The notes: generated from the letters alone by a model not told the origin. Shown: positions 15,968 to 25,446, numbered from the stretch's first letter. The stretch is DNA of 64,000 bases from G963667675 sp964291545 (GCA_964291545.2 OZ219860.1:496001-560000); one strand, 5' to 3'. Numbers and translations are program-made.

Positions 15968-17260
15968 TCACATAACGTTCCACCGCGCCCTACCCCCAGC
16001 CTCCGCCTGCAAGTGCTCCACCAGCCACTCCCGCACCGGCTCTGCAATGTAGAACACAGGCCTGATTAACTCCGATTCGTCGGCGATGGTCCCGTCCGAC
16101 AAGGCCAGCGCCGCCTCCGCCGTTCCCGGCATGACCCGCACCCCTATTCGCAAGTTGGCCAGCGATGGCCGCAGGCGCCGCAGGAACGCCAGCTTCTCCT
16201 CCACCGACTCCCTGGTCTCCCCCGGCTCGCCAAATCCCTGGGATATGGTGTAGTGCAGGTCTCCGTCTTCGCACAGGCGGCAGACCCTCTCGACCTCTTC
16301 CAGGCGCTGCGCCAGCCCCGCCGTGTCCCGGCTGTCCACGCCCCGTCCGCCCGTCAACACCAGGGCGCAACCCGCCTCTTTCATCAGGGCCACCAGTTCC
16401 CCGTCGCAGGTGTGGGGCGCCAGGACGGTGTTCCAGTGGAGCTTGAGGTCCGCCTGTATCAACGCCCGGCACAGTGACTTGGCGTGGTCCAGCGGGATGT
16501 TGAACCCGTTGTCGATGAAGAACACCTTGCGCAGCCCCAGCCTGCGCTCCATGGTCTGTACTTCATCCACCACGTCCTGCACCGGCCTGATAACCCGCCA
16601 GGCCATGTCCTCCACCGCCTGCGCCGATCCCGCCGCTGGATACCAGAAGTCCCCCAGCTTGGTCAGCACGCCTATGCCGAATCCCGCTTGGCGGTACCGC
16701 TCCAGGTCCAGGTCTTCCAGCCGCGGCGGCTTGGAGAAGCTCGAAACAGCCGGTCGGCCGTTGAACACGACCTTGCCACCCTCCCGGTAAACCAGCCCTG
16801 GCAGGTCCAAGTACGGCTCCGACGCCTCCAGCCGGTCCGCCAGCAGGGCAAAGGTCTCTCCCCCGTCGCCGGCCACGCCCAAGTCCGGCTCCACGTAGGC
16901 AAAGCACGCCTCTGGCAGAATGCTGAACGCCGGGCCTCCGCACACTATGGTAGCCTCGCTGACCGACCGGACTCGCTCCGTTACCTCCCTGGTCACCGGC
17001 AACGCCCATTGCGGGTCCAGGTAGCTGCCGTTGTCCAGGTTGCGCAGCGACAGCCCCACCAGGTCGGGCTTGAACTCCCTCACCACTGCCTCGACCTCGG
17101 CCAAATAGTCGTCGGCGAACATCAGGTCCAAGACCTTGGTGGTGTGCCGCGATGGGTCAAGATAGCCCGCCACGTAGGCAAGGCCGATGGGCAACGGACG
17201 GGCGTCCATCCGGCCCATGAGCCTGTCGTGCCGGTTGGTGGCGATGAGCAACACGCGCAT
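15968..17260 (-). CDS. B12-binding-domain radical-SAM-like protein lacking the cluster cysteines
   Basis: 430 residues. Residues 1-150 form a cobalamin-binding-like Rossmann domain (MRVLLIATN, LVGLSLRN, IVCGGPAFSILPE), followed by the linker DGGETFALL and a TIM-barrel-like half with WRVIRPVQDVVDEV, FFIDNGFNI and GFGEPGETRESVEE. Where CxxxCxxC should bind the 4Fe-4S cluster, between GVLTKLG and WRV, the protein reads DFWYPAAGSAQ with no cysteine. The frame is continuous, so this appears to be an in-frame loss. It may be a degenerate paralogue with a binding rather than a radical function. It is upstream of and co-directional with the methyltransferase. Confidence 0.8.
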   Translation of the reverse strand: MRVLLIATNRHDRLMGRMDARPLPIGLAYVAGYLDPSRHTTKVLDLMFADDYLAEVEAVVREFKPDLVGLSLRNLDNGSYLDPQWALPVTREVTERVRSVSEATIVCGGPAFSILPEACFAYVEPDLGVAGDGGETFALLADRLEASEPYLDLPGLVYREGGKVVFNGRPAVSSFSKPPRLEDLDLERYRQAGFGIGVLTKLGDFWYPAAGSAQAVEDMAWRVIRPVQDVVDEVQTMERRLGLRKVFFIDNGFNIPLDHAKSLCRALIQADLKLHWNTVLAPHTCDGELVALMKEAGCALVLTGGRGVDSRDTAGLAQRLEEVERVCRLCEDGDLHYTISQGFGEPGETRESVEEKLAFLRRLRPSLANLRIGVRVMPGTAEAALALSDGTIADESELIRPVFYIAEPVREWLVEHLQAEAGGRARWNVM

Positions 17261-17647
17261 TCTGTTCTCGTCAGTCCTTGTGCCGGGCGAAATTGGTGGG
17301 AAGTGCCGTCATTATGCCCGACGCCGCGCCGGTAGACAAACGACAATTCCCACTGACAGTTTGCCCCTTCCAAATCCGCCAACGCCGGTCTAACATGGTC
17401 TTGGTGAGCTGGGCCTGCGGGCGGGCCCGGCGGGCTGCCAAGGACATGGCACGAAACGGCCCAGAATGACGCAAGAAAAAAACCGGACTGCTCCCAAGCC
17501 AGGCTCATTCTTGCTCAATCCCATGATCGTCAGGAAGGCGGTCCGCTGCTGAATACCCGCCGTTTCGCCCCGTTGGTGTGCTAGAATTGGCCAGACAGCC
17601 CAGATTGCAATAGTGTGGAGGCGGCCGTGGCTGGTCCCGGAGAAGCC
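17261..17647. other. Divergent intergenic region, no gene seen
   Basis: 387 bases separating the minus-strand B12-binding gene from the plus-strand HerA pair. It must hold both promoters. I see no convincing -10/-35 pair, RNA gene or conserved small ORF. Confidence 0.5.
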
Positions 17648-18226
17648 ATGTCCCTGAGGATTGGCGAGGTTGTGGCCTCCGCATCGGCGTCATTCACCGC
17701 CCAGTGCTACCAGCTCTATGAGTCCCCACCCCTGGGCAGCTTCGTGCGTACCGATTCCTCTTCGGTGGTCGGCGTGGTATCCGAAGTCGCCACCGAGCCG
17801 CTGGACGCCAGCCGACCCGTGCTGGCCAGGGGTGAAGCCGCCGCCACCGAGGACGAGGTCTTCCAGAACAATCCCCAGCTTTCCCGCCTGTTGGTCACCC
17901 GCTTCGAGACCATCGTCATCGGCCACCAGTCCGACGGCGGTTGGCGCCAATTTCTACCCCCCCTGCCGCCAGCCGTCCACTCCTTTGTCTACCTGTGCTC
18001 CCCCGAGGAAGTCGACCGGTTCGCCGCCGACCTGGACTTCCTATCCCTGATTCTCAACTCCGGAGTCCCCGTGGCCGACGAGGTTGTCGGCGCCTGCCTG
18101 CGCTCCGCCGCCGCTACCTGCCCCGACCAGGCCGCTTTCCTGGCCCGCGCCGGCAGGGCCCTGGCCTCCCAACTGGCCGGCGACCTCCCCAGGCTAAATT
18201 CCGTCCTCCGACGGGTGGCCCCGTGA
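17648..18226 (+). CDS. Uncharacterised HerA-partner protein, HAS-barrel-like N-terminus
   Basis: 192 residues. The first 110 residues (LRIGEVVASASASFTAQCYQ, GSFVRTD, VVGVVSEV) have the short-strand, Gly-Val pattern of the HAS-barrel found at the start of HerA-type ATPases. The C-terminal half is helical and Ala/Leu-rich. Its stop overlaps the herA start as GTGA, implying a fixed stoichiometric partnership. ATG 17648 is chosen for GGAG at 17639-17642; GTG 17627 with GGAGG at 17617-17621 is an equally plausible start. I do not recognise a named family with certainty. Confidence 0.7.
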   Translation: MSLRIGEVVASASASFTAQCYQLYESPPLGSFVRTDSSSVVGVVSEVATEPLDASRPVLARGEAAATEDEVFQNNPQLSRLLVTRFETIVIGHQSDGGWRQFLPPLPPAVHSFVYLCSPEEVDRFAADLDFLSLILNSGVPVADEVVGACLRSAAATCPDQAAFLARAGRALASQLAGDLPRLNSVLRRVAP

Positions 18227-19914
18227 CCACCGGCGACGGCCATCTAACCTGCGGCCTCCCCGCCCAAGATGCAGGCTTTCTCGGCCTGGTCGTCGACGGC
18301 TCCCTGGCCAACGGCATCGAGGTCCGTCTCGACCAGGCCGCCTCTGTCGAGGACGTGAAAGTCGGCGCTTTCGTCACCATCCGCGGCAGCGGCCACCAGT
18401 TCTTCGGCGTGGTCACCGACGTGTCCCTGGGCAGCGCCGATTCCCGGCTGAAGCACGGCTCGGTGGACCTGGCAAACCCCTTTGTGTCCCAGGCCCTGTC
18501 CGGCACCGTGGCCTACGGCGCGGCGTCGGTCCTCCCCAACCTGATAATGCCGCTGGCCCTGGGAGACGCCGAAGAAGCACCCATCGCCGCCAAGAGCATC
18601 CCCGCCCACTTCTCCCGGGCCTATGCCGCCTCGGAACGGGACGTGGCCGCGGTCTTCGGCAATGAAGACGAGCGCCATTTCAACATCGGCAGTCCTCTGG
18701 ACATGGAGGCCAAGGTCTGCCTAAACCTGGACGAACTGGTCAAGCGGTCGATTGGCGTGTTCGGCAAGAGCGGCACCGGCAAGACCTTCCTCACCCGGCT
18801 GCTGCTGGTGGGCATCCTTCAGGGCAGCCAGGCCTCGTCGTTGATTTTCGACATGCACAGCGAGTACGGCTGGGGCGGCCAGGACTCCGACGGCCGCGTG
18901 TTCATCAAGGGCCTGAAACAGCTTTTCCCCTCCCAGGTCGCCACTTTCACCCTGGACGAGGAAAGTTCCCGCCGCCGCGGCTCCACCACCGACGAGGTGG
19001 TGCGCATCGGCTACGGGGAGATCGAGCCGGAAGACGTGGAGATGCTCCGGGAGACCCTGAACCTCTCCGACGTCGCCGCGAGCGCCGCCTACAACCTGGA
19101 GCGCAAGTTCGGGACGGGACGCTGGATGAAGGCGTTCCTCGACCTGGACGGCCGGGACGCCGTTTTCGAGCTGGCCAATGAAATCCAGGTCCAGCCCCAG
19201 GCGCTGCTGGCCCTGTCCAGCCGGCTCAACCGCCTCAAGCGTTTCGGCTTCCTGGCCGAGGACTCCGGGCACGACGCGGCCAACCGGATTATCGAACACC
19301 TGGACCGGGGCAAGCACGTGGTGCTGGAGTTCGGCCGGTACGGCAACGACCTATCGGCCTATATTTTGGTCAGCAACCTGCTCACCCGCCGCATCCACTC
19401 CCGCTACGTCACCCGCAAAGAAGAGTCCGAGGGCGGCTCCGGCCGGGAACCCAGGCCGTTGGTCATCGTCATCGAAGAGGCCCACAAGTTCCTCAGCCCG
19501 TCCATTGCCTCCCAGACCATCTTCGGCACAATCGCTCGTGAGCTGCGCAAGTACAACGTCACCCTGATGGTCATCGACCAGCGGCCCAGCGTCATCGACG
19601 GCGAGGTGATGAGCCAGTTGGGGACCCGCCTGACCTGCCTGCTGGACAACGACCGGGACATCGACGCAGTGCTCTCCGGCGCCCCCGGCAGCCGCCAACT
19701 CCGAGGGGTCCTGGCCCGCCTAGACTCCAAGCAGCAAGCCATCGTCTTCGGCCACGCCGTCCCCATGCCGGTAGTCGTCCGCACCCGCCCCTACGGCCCC
19801 CAGACCTACGCCGAATTCACCCAAGGCCCCACCCGCACCCCAACCCCAACCGACGGCCCCACCCCCGAAACCCCCGAACAACGCCTGGAGCGGGAAATTG
19901 CGGAGTTGTTCTGA
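18223..19914 (+). CDS. herA: HerA-like hexameric DNA translocase ATPase (DUF87)
   Basis: 563 residues from GTG 18223. The N-terminal HAS-barrel (about residues 1-150, VGAFVTIRG, FFGVVTDVS) precedes a RecA/FtsK-like core: Walker A GVFGKSGTGKTFLTRLL near residue 190, an SLIFDMHSEYGWG strand, Walker B LVIVIEEAHKFLSP near residue 420, and the IDQRPS and arginine-finger region. The C-terminus is a Thr-Pro-rich linker and a short helix. HerA pumps DNA for end resection with NurA in archaea or joins bacterial defence complexes. No nurA, mre11, rad50 or sir2 gene is next to it here. Confidence 0.9.
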   Translation: MTTGDGHLTCGLPAQDAGFLGLVVDGSLANGIEVRLDQAASVEDVKVGAFVTIRGSGHQFFGVVTDVSLGSADSRLKHGSVDLANPFVSQALSGTVAYGAASVLPNLIMPLALGDAEEAPIAAKSIPAHFSRAYAASERDVAAVFGNEDERHFNIGSPLDMEAKVCLNLDELVKRSIGVFGKSGTGKTFLTRLLLVGILQGSQASSLIFDMHSEYGWGGQDSDGRVFIKGLKQLFPSQVATFTLDEESSRRRGSTTDEVVRIGYGEIEPEDVEMLRETLNLSDVAASAAYNLERKFGTGRWMKAFLDLDGRDAVFELANEIQVQPQALLALSSRLNRLKRFGFLAEDSGHDAANRIIEHLDRGKHVVLEFGRYGNDLSAYILVSNLLTRRIHSRYVTRKEESEGGSGREPRPLVIVIEEAHKFLSPSIASQTIFGTIARELRKYNVTLMVIDQRPSVIDGEVMSQLGTRLTCLLDNDRDIDAVLSGAPGSRQLRGVLARLDSKQQAIVFGHAVPMPVVVRTRPYGPQTYAEFTQGPTRTPTPTDGPTPETPEQRLEREIAELF

Positions 19915-19994
19915 GCCTGCCCCGGTAACTGGGGCTTGAATCAAGATGCCGCTCTGATAATCGAATAACCTGACGCGAGGTAAGAAGGTCACAA

Positions 19995-20960
19995 GTGGAT
20001 ACAACATCAAAGCTAAGACCATTAACCCATAGACTTGACTCACTGGAATCGGCTGGTGCCGTTAGAGGCCTGCCTCCCCTGCCTCAGCCAGATGCTCCTG
20101 GGAACGGGTATCTCAAGCTAGACACCACCGACGATTTCCGGGTAGGGGAAATAGAACAATCATTGTTGATTCGCGGGTCTGCTGATGAAGCGCTGGACCG
20201 ACTCCCTTACGGGACTGTTCAAACTGTTGTTACTTCACCTCCGTACTGGTCGCTTCGGGACTACGAGGTTGCCTCCCAGATCGGTCGAGACGACAGCCTT
20301 CCTGACTATATCGCTACCATAGTCAGTACCTTTGACAAGTTACGGAACGTTCTCACCGATGACGGAACGGTATGGTTGAACGTGGGGGACTCGTACACTT
20401 CCGGAAACCGCAGGTACCGGGCGCCGGATCGCAAGAATCGTTCTAGAGCCATGTCGGTTAGGCCCCCAACGCCTGAGGGTTTGAAGCCGAAGGATCTGAT
20501 CGGCGTACCTTGGCGGCTAGCGTTTGAACTTCAAGATGCCGGTTGGTGGGTACGCTCCGAAGTGATCTGGGTCAAGCCGAACGCACATCCGGAATCAGTG
20601 ATCGATCGCCCCACATTGGACCACGAAACGGTATTCTTGCTTTCCAAGAACCAAGATTACTACTACGACATCGATGCAGTCCGAGGGCCGAACGGGAGAA
20701 GGCTGCGGACCACATGGTCAATACCTACCGACCCTCAGAGGCAAATATATGCCAACGAGCTGAACCACCCGGCGGTAATGCCCATAGAGTTAGCCTATCA
20801 GTGTCTGAAGATCACAAGCCGTCCTGGGGACTTGGTGCTTGATCCATACGCCGGGTCCGGGACCACCTTGGTGGCGGCTCGGGACTTGGACCGGATGTGG
20901 ATCGGCGTCGAATTAAGCGCGACGTTCGTAGACATGATCGACCGAAGGCTTACTGGATGA
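19995..20960 (+). CDS. Type II DNA methyltransferase, N4-cytosine type (beta class)
   Basis: 321 residues from GTG 19995. The catalytic motif IV is TSPPYW at about residue 80, the Ser-Pro-Pro-Tyr form typical of N4-cytosine methylases. The SAM-binding motif I DPYAGSGTT follows near the C-terminus, giving the IV-then-I order of the beta class. It overlaps the next gene as ATGA. Base composition falls to about half GC, in contrast with herA upstream, suggesting recent acquisition. Recognition sequence cannot be deduced. Confidence 0.88.
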   Translation: MDTTSKLRPLTHRLDSLESAGAVRGLPPLPQPDAPGNGYLKLDTTDDFRVGEIEQSLLIRGSADEALDRLPYGTVQTVVTSPPYWSLRDYEVASQIGRDDSLPDYIATIVSTFDKLRNVLTDDGTVWLNVGDSYTSGNRRYRAPDRKNRSRAMSVRPPTPEGLKPKDLIGVPWRLAFELQDAGWWVRSEVIWVKPNAHPESVIDRPTLDHETVFLLSKNQDYYYDIDAVRGPNGRRLRTTWSIPTDPQRQIYANELNHPAVMPIELAYQCLKITSRPGDLVLDPYAGSGTTLVAARDLDRMWIGVELSATFVDMIDRRLTG

Positions 20961-21739
20961 GCGACAGAGAAGACCTCAAGGCACGGATTGACGGCCTGTC
21001 TGAAGTAGCTGTCCGCTTCGTTGCGCGTATGGTGGATTCTCTGTCTTCGCCGCCTTCGGTGACTACTAGACCGCCAGCCACATGGATTTCAGGTACGCCC
21101 GACTGGATTGAGTACTTCGGTCTAGCTCTCTCGGTACATCATGGGACGACGATTGATGCTCTGGGATTGACTGGGTTTGAGACCGCCTTTGCTAATGCGT
21201 GCGACTCGGTAGGGTGGGCGGTCGGATGGGTTGAATCTGCTACACATCGATTTAGCGACCTTACGGTGACTGACAAGGAAGGCAATGGGCGGAAGTTGTC
21301 ACTGAAATCTACTGCTGCCCGGGGGATTTCTGAGAAGACCGTTCACATCTCGAAACTTACAGAAGCCGCGTGGATTCAGGACGTGCGTTCGGCTCGCCAA
21401 CGGCGAGATAGGACTCTTGAACTCTTCAGAGAATACAAGGATGCTGTCGACGCCATCGTGATGCTTCGGGCATTCAGACAACCGAATCAAATCCCTCGCC
21501 GGTACCAGCTAGTTGAGATACCTACTGAGATCTTTGATTCATTGCAAGAGGCCCCTTTGGGCGACTTCGACAGCGATGGACCACGAATCGACTGCTCTTT
21601 TGGAGGCCATCAGCGCGCTGCGCGCGTTTCGCTGGACAGGTCCGATGCCAAAGTCACAGTCAGTGGAATATTGCTTGACGTGTGCCGGGTTCACGCAGAA
21701 TGGGACCTATCCGCCGCTCAGTCTGAGCTAGAGAAGTAG
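20957..21739 (+). CDS. Putative type II restriction endonuclease
   Basis: 260 residues starting at ATG 20957, overlapping the methylase stop by four bases. I recognise no named nuclease family. A PD-(D/E)xK-like arrangement is visible: Asp in HRFSDLTVTDKE followed by KLSLKST, where Ser replaces the usual Glu/Asp two residues before the Lys. The position immediately after an N4-cytosine methylase, the coupling and the shared low GC make a cognate restriction enzyme by far the simplest reading. Function is inferred from context. Confidence 0.65.
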   Translation: MSDREDLKARIDGLSEVAVRFVARMVDSLSSPPSVTTRPPATWISGTPDWIEYFGLALSVHHGTTIDALGLTGFETAFANACDSVGWAVGWVESATHRFSDLTVTDKEGNGRKLSLKSTAARGISEKTVHISKLTEAAWIQDVRSARQRRDRTLELFREYKDAVDAIVMLRAFRQPNQIPRRYQLVEIPTEIFDSLQEAPLGDFDSDGPRIDCSFGGHQRAARVSLDRSDAKVTVSGILLDVCRVHAEWDLSAAQSELEK

Positions 21740-21901
21740 GTAACTGTCGTCGGACCAAGCCGAACCACGCTTACGCCTTGGTCCGGCGCGCAACCTAGAG
21801 ACTGCCGCCAGACTACGCGAGCCATAATTCAGCGGACACTAACAGCCCCGGCCTTCCCCCGCCCCCTAGCCGCCGAACCGGCGGCGGTGCTGCCGAAGGG
21901 T

Positions 21902-22264
21902 TCAATCGTCCATGATTATCGGGATGCCGGCGGCTTCTGCCTTGGCCGCCGCCTCCGGGTTGATGACTCCGTCCTGCATCCAGATGTACTTGGCCCCAAC
22001 CTCGATGGCCTGGTCAACCACCGGCGGCACCAACTCCGAACGCCGGAAGATGTCCACCATGTCGATGGGCTCGGGGACCGACTTCAGGTCCGGGTAGCTT
22101 TTCTCACCCAGCCACTCCTGGATCATCGGGTTCACCGGGATGATGCGATAGCCCTGGGAGCGCAGGTACCTGGATACCCGGTGGCTGTCCCGCTCAGGGT
22201 TATCCGATAGCCCCACCACGGCTATGGTCTTGGAGTTGGTCAGTTGCTCTTCGACCAGGTCCAT
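21902..22264 (-). CDS. CoA-binding domain protein (YccU family)
   Basis: 120 residues. The Rossmann motif KTIAVVGLSDNPERDSHRV and the following YRIIPVNP and PIDMVDIFRR are characteristic of the single-domain CoA_binding_2 proteins. KYIWMQDGV is the conserved nucleotide-site segment. Start ATG 22264 has GGGAGA just upstream; longer in-frame starts are not supported. It is third in a minus-strand run after a methyltransferase and thioredoxin reductase. Cellular role is unknown. Confidence 0.88.
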   Translation of the reverse strand: MDLVEEQLTNSKTIAVVGLSDNPERDSHRVSRYLRSQGYRIIPVNPMIQEWLGEKSYPDLKSVPEPIDMVDIFRRSELVPPVVDQAIEVGAKYIWMQDGVINPEAAAKAEAAGIPIIMDD

Positions 22265-22331
22265 CTTTCTCTCCCGGCCTCGTAGTTCCGAGGCTGCGCT
22301 TGCGCCAAATCCCGGCGGGCAAGCCTGTCGT

Positions 22332-23258
22332 CTACCATTCTCTGCGCCCGATGTATTGGAACGCCGCAATGGCCGCAGTCGCCCCGTCGCCCGCCGACGA
22401 CACCAGTTGGGACGCCGAGTGCTGCCGGACGTCCCCCACCGCGTAGAGCCCAGGGACCGCGGTCTCCATGGAAGCGTTGGCCGGGATGTGCCCGGCGTTG
22501 TCCACCTTCACCAGCCCGCTTACCAGGCTCCCACGGGGTTCCAGGCCCACGTAGACGAACAGCCCGTCCAGGGAGACCTCGCTTGTCAGATTGGTGACCA
22601 CGTTGCGTATCCGCACGCCCGAGACCTGCTCCTCGCCCAGCACTTCCTCCACCGTGGAGTTCCACATCATCTCCACCTTCGGGTGCGTTTGCAGCCGCTC
22701 TTGCAGCGCCTTTTGGGCCCGCAACTGCCCCCGCCGGTGGAATACCAACACCCGCTCGGCGTAGGACCCCAAAGTCACGGCCTCGTCTGCTGCCGAGTCT
22801 CCCCCGCCGACAACGCCGACCACTTGCCGGGCGTAAAGAGGGCCGTCGCAGGTGGCGCAGTCGGAAATTCCCCGGCCGTAGAACTCTTCCTCTTTGGGGA
22901 GTCCAAGTTTTCGCAGCCTTGAACCGGTGGCTACGATGACGGCTTTGGCCCTGTACCCCGACCCCTCGGTCAACACCCACTTGTAGTTGCCGTCCTGGGC
23001 GACCTCGGTGGCCTCCGCCAGCATTAGCGTCGCCCCTGCCGCCTCGGCTTGGCCCTGCACCGCCATCGTCAGGTCGGCTCCGGTGATTCCATCGGGAAAG
23101 CCGGGGAAGTTGTCTACCCGCTCAGCATTGATGATCTGCCCCCCGGTTATGGTCCTTTCGATCAGTCCCGTCTTCAGACCGTAGCGGGCGGCGAACAGAG
23201 CGGCGGTCAGTCCGGCTAGCCCGCCGCCGACCACCAATACGTCATAGTCGTTGACCAC
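22332..23258 (-). CDS. trxB: Thioredoxin reductase (NADPH, FAD)
   Basis: 308 residues, the bacterial low-molecular-weight TrxR size. The FAD motif is VLVVGGGLAGLTAALFAA, the redox-active pair is CATC in SDCATCDGP, the NADPH motif VVGVVGGGDSAADEA follows, and GLYAVGDVR binds FAD at the C-terminus. It starts at GTG 23258 with GGAGG 7 bases upstream. It reduces thioredoxin or related proteins in the cytoplasm. Given two thiol/selenol proteins in this window, it is a natural electron source for them; that link is inference. Confidence 0.93.
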   Translation of the reverse strand: MVNDYDVLVVGGGLAGLTAALFAARYGLKTGLIERTITGGQIINAERVDNFPGFPDGITGADLTMAVQGQAEAAGATLMLAEATEVAQDGNYKWVLTEGSGYRAKAVIVATGSRLRKLGLPKEEEFYGRGISDCATCDGPLYARQVVGVVGGGDSAADEAVTLGSYAERVLVFHRRGQLRAQKALQERLQTHPKVEMMWNSTVEEVLGEEQVSGVRIRNVVTNLTSEVSLDGLFVYVGLEPRGSLVSGLVKVDNAGHIPANASMETAVPGLYAVGDVRQHSASQLVSSAGDGATAAIAAFQYIGRREW

Positions 23259-23390
23259 AGCGCCACCTCCTCACATTTTCCACCGACCTGTATTTTATCA
23301 ACATCGGCGCTGGAGTTGGCCGTTGGGCGCTGCGGATTACATAACGTTTGCGGCGTCCTGTTGGGCCCTGAGGCGCTTACTGCCGCGGAG

Positions 23391-23972
23391 TCATCCCTGG
23401 TTTCTTAGCAGCATCATGTACTGCTCGCCGTTGAGGTCTCTCCAGCCCCTCGTCCTGAAACCGGCTTCCCTGGCCGTTTGTTCCAGTAGTGGCGGGTCAA
23501 TCCTCCGTTCTACCGGCGGCCCCGTCTCCGTTTCCTTCCGGTACCACTCCAGCACCGTGCACCATCCGCCGGGGGTCAGCAGCTCCCTCACTGCGCTCAA
23601 GAACCTTGGCCTGTCTGCAGTCTGCTGCACCACGAAGGCCAGGAACGCTCCGTCGATGGACCCCGGCTCCAGCGGAAACGCGTACTCATCGCACTTGATC
23701 ACCTCCACGTTGCCCATCCTCGCCTTGGACACCTGCTCCCGGCACGCCGCCAGCATCTCGTCGTCGACGTCCAGGGCATACACCTTGCCGTTGACCAGGA
23801 ACTTGGCCAGCGGAACCGTGAAGAATCCCGGCCCGCAGCCTATGTCCGCCACGGTGTCGTGGAGGTTGACATCGCTGTGGCTCAATACCATAAAGGTGTC
23901 CAGGCTTTCGCTCCGCTCCCGAGACAGCAGTCTCTGGATGAACTCGCTGGCGCTTATCGGTTCCGATGTCAT
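23391..23972 (-). CDS. SAM-dependent methyltransferase
   Basis: 193 residues from ATG 23972, preceded by GGAGG. Motif I is VADIGCGPGFFTVPLA, post-I VYALDVDDEML, and ELLTPGGWCTVLEW is the motif III region. The overall shape is UbiE/type 11 small-molecule methylase. It lies 132 bases upstream of trxB on the same strand. Substrate is unknown. Confidence 0.83.
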   Translation of the reverse strand: MTSEPISASEFIQRLLSRERSESLDTFMVLSHSDVNLHDTVADIGCGPGFFTVPLAKFLVNGKVYALDVDDEMLAACREQVSKARMGNVEVIKCDEYAFPLEPGSIDGAFLAFVVQQTADRPRFLSAVRELLTPGGWCTVLEWYRKETETGPPVERRIDPPLLEQTAREAGFRTRGWRDLNGEQYMMLLRNQG

Positions 23973-24201
23973 TCTGCCGTATCCTCCAAGCCGCATCCAA
24001 TGTACATCACCCAATGCGCGGCAACAATAGACGCCAAAATCAACGCCGCCCAGGCCGGGCCTACTGTCAATACCCTCGTTGACACTCCAACATGCTCAGC
24101 TTACACTACCGTCTGGTTATCGCCGGCCCCGCCCAAGGCCGTCGTTGCCTACGGCTCAAGGCCGACATGCCCCATAGATTAAACGGAGTCAGGAGATTGG
24201 G

Positions 24202-25446
24202 ATGCCCGACTTGGCGGAGCGAGACCCGGAAGTAGCGCAAGCCATCCGGCAAGAGGATGAACGGCAGCGCAACAACATCGTGTTGATCGCCGCCGAGAAC
24301 TATGCCAGCAAGGCGGTGCTGCAGGCCCAGTCCGGCGTCATGAACAACAAGTACGCCGAAGGGTATCCGGGCCGCCGCTACTACGCCGGCTGCGAGAACG
24401 TAGACATCGTCGAGCGCCTGGCGATTCAAAGGGCCAAGGAAATTTTCGGCGCACAGCACGTCAACGTGCAGCCCCACAGCGGCTCCCAAGCCAACATGGC
24501 TGTCTACTTCGCCCTGCTGGAGCCCGGCGACAAGGTGCTGGGCATGCAGTTGGACCACGGCGGCCACCTGACCCACGGCGCCTCGGTCAACTTCTCCGGC
24601 AAGCTCTACCAGTTCATTCCCTACGGTGTGGACCGGGAGACCGAGACCATTGACTTTGACATGGTCGAGCGGCTGGCCTTGGAGCACCAGCCCAAGCTGA
24701 TAATCGCCGGCTACAGCGCCTATCCTCGGACCATCGACTTCCCCAAGTTCCGCGCCATCGCCGACCGCGTTGGAGCCCACTTGATGGTGGACATGGCCCA
24801 CATCGCCGGGCTGGTAGCCGGCGGGGCCCATCCGTCGCCCTTCCCCCACGCCCACGTGGTCACTTCCACCACCCAGAAAACCCTCAGGGGGCCGCGGGGC
24901 GGGTTTATCCTTGCCGTCGAGGAACTGGCCCGCAAAATCGACTTCGCCGTATTCCCCTTTGGCCAGGGCGGCCCGTTGATGCATGCCGTAGCCGCCAAGG
25001 CCGTGTGTTTTGGAGAAGCCCAGACGCCCGAATTCTCCCAGTACGCCGCCCAGATCGTGCTCAACAGCCGCGCCATGGCCCGCACCATTTCGGAAGCCGG
25101 GCTGCGGCTGGTCTCCGGCGGCACCGACAACCACCTGATGCTGGTCGACCTTACTCCCATGGACATCACAGGGCAGCAGGCGGAGTCGGCCTTGGAACAG
25201 GTAGGCATCTTCGCCAACAAGAACGCCATTCCCTTTGACACCAAGCCGCCCCGCGTGGCCAGCGGGCTGCGCCTGGGCGCCGGCGCCATCACCAGCCGCG
25301 GCTTCGACGAGGCCGCTGCCGAGAGAGTGGGTCGGTTGATCGTCGATACCCTCACTTGCATGGGAGACGAAGAAGTCCAGCGGCGGGTGGCCGGTGAGGT
25401 TGGGGAAATGGCGGCGACTTTCCCCGTTCCCGGCCTCGACATGTAG
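24202..25446 (+). CDS. glyA: Serine hydroxymethyltransferase
   Basis: 414 residues. A PLP enzyme converting serine and tetrahydrofolate to glycine and 5,10-methylene-THF. Present are IAAENYASKAVLQAQ, GYPGRRYYAGCE, the lid PHSGSQANMAVY and VVTSTTQKTLRGPRGG with the PLP-lysine region. The ATG has AGGAGATT upstream. Length and motifs are complete. It is followed at once by a separate promoter for rpsF. Confidence 0.97.
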   Translation: MPDLAERDPEVAQAIRQEDERQRNNIVLIAAENYASKAVLQAQSGVMNNKYAEGYPGRRYYAGCENVDIVERLAIQRAKEIFGAQHVNVQPHSGSQANMAVYFALLEPGDKVLGMQLDHGGHLTHGASVNFSGKLYQFIPYGVDRETETIDFDMVERLALEHQPKLIIAGYSAYPRTIDFPKFRAIADRVGAHLMVDMAHIAGLVAGGAHPSPFPHAHVVTSTTQKTLRGPRGGFILAVEELARKIDFAVFPFGQGGPLMHAVAAKAVCFGEAQTPEFSQYAAQIVLNSRAMARTISEAGLRLVSGGTDNHLMLVDLTPMDITGQQAESALEQVGIFANKNAIPFDTKPPRVASGLRLGAGAITSRGFDEAAAERVGRLIVDTLTCMGDEEVQRRVAGEVGEMAATFPVPGLDM

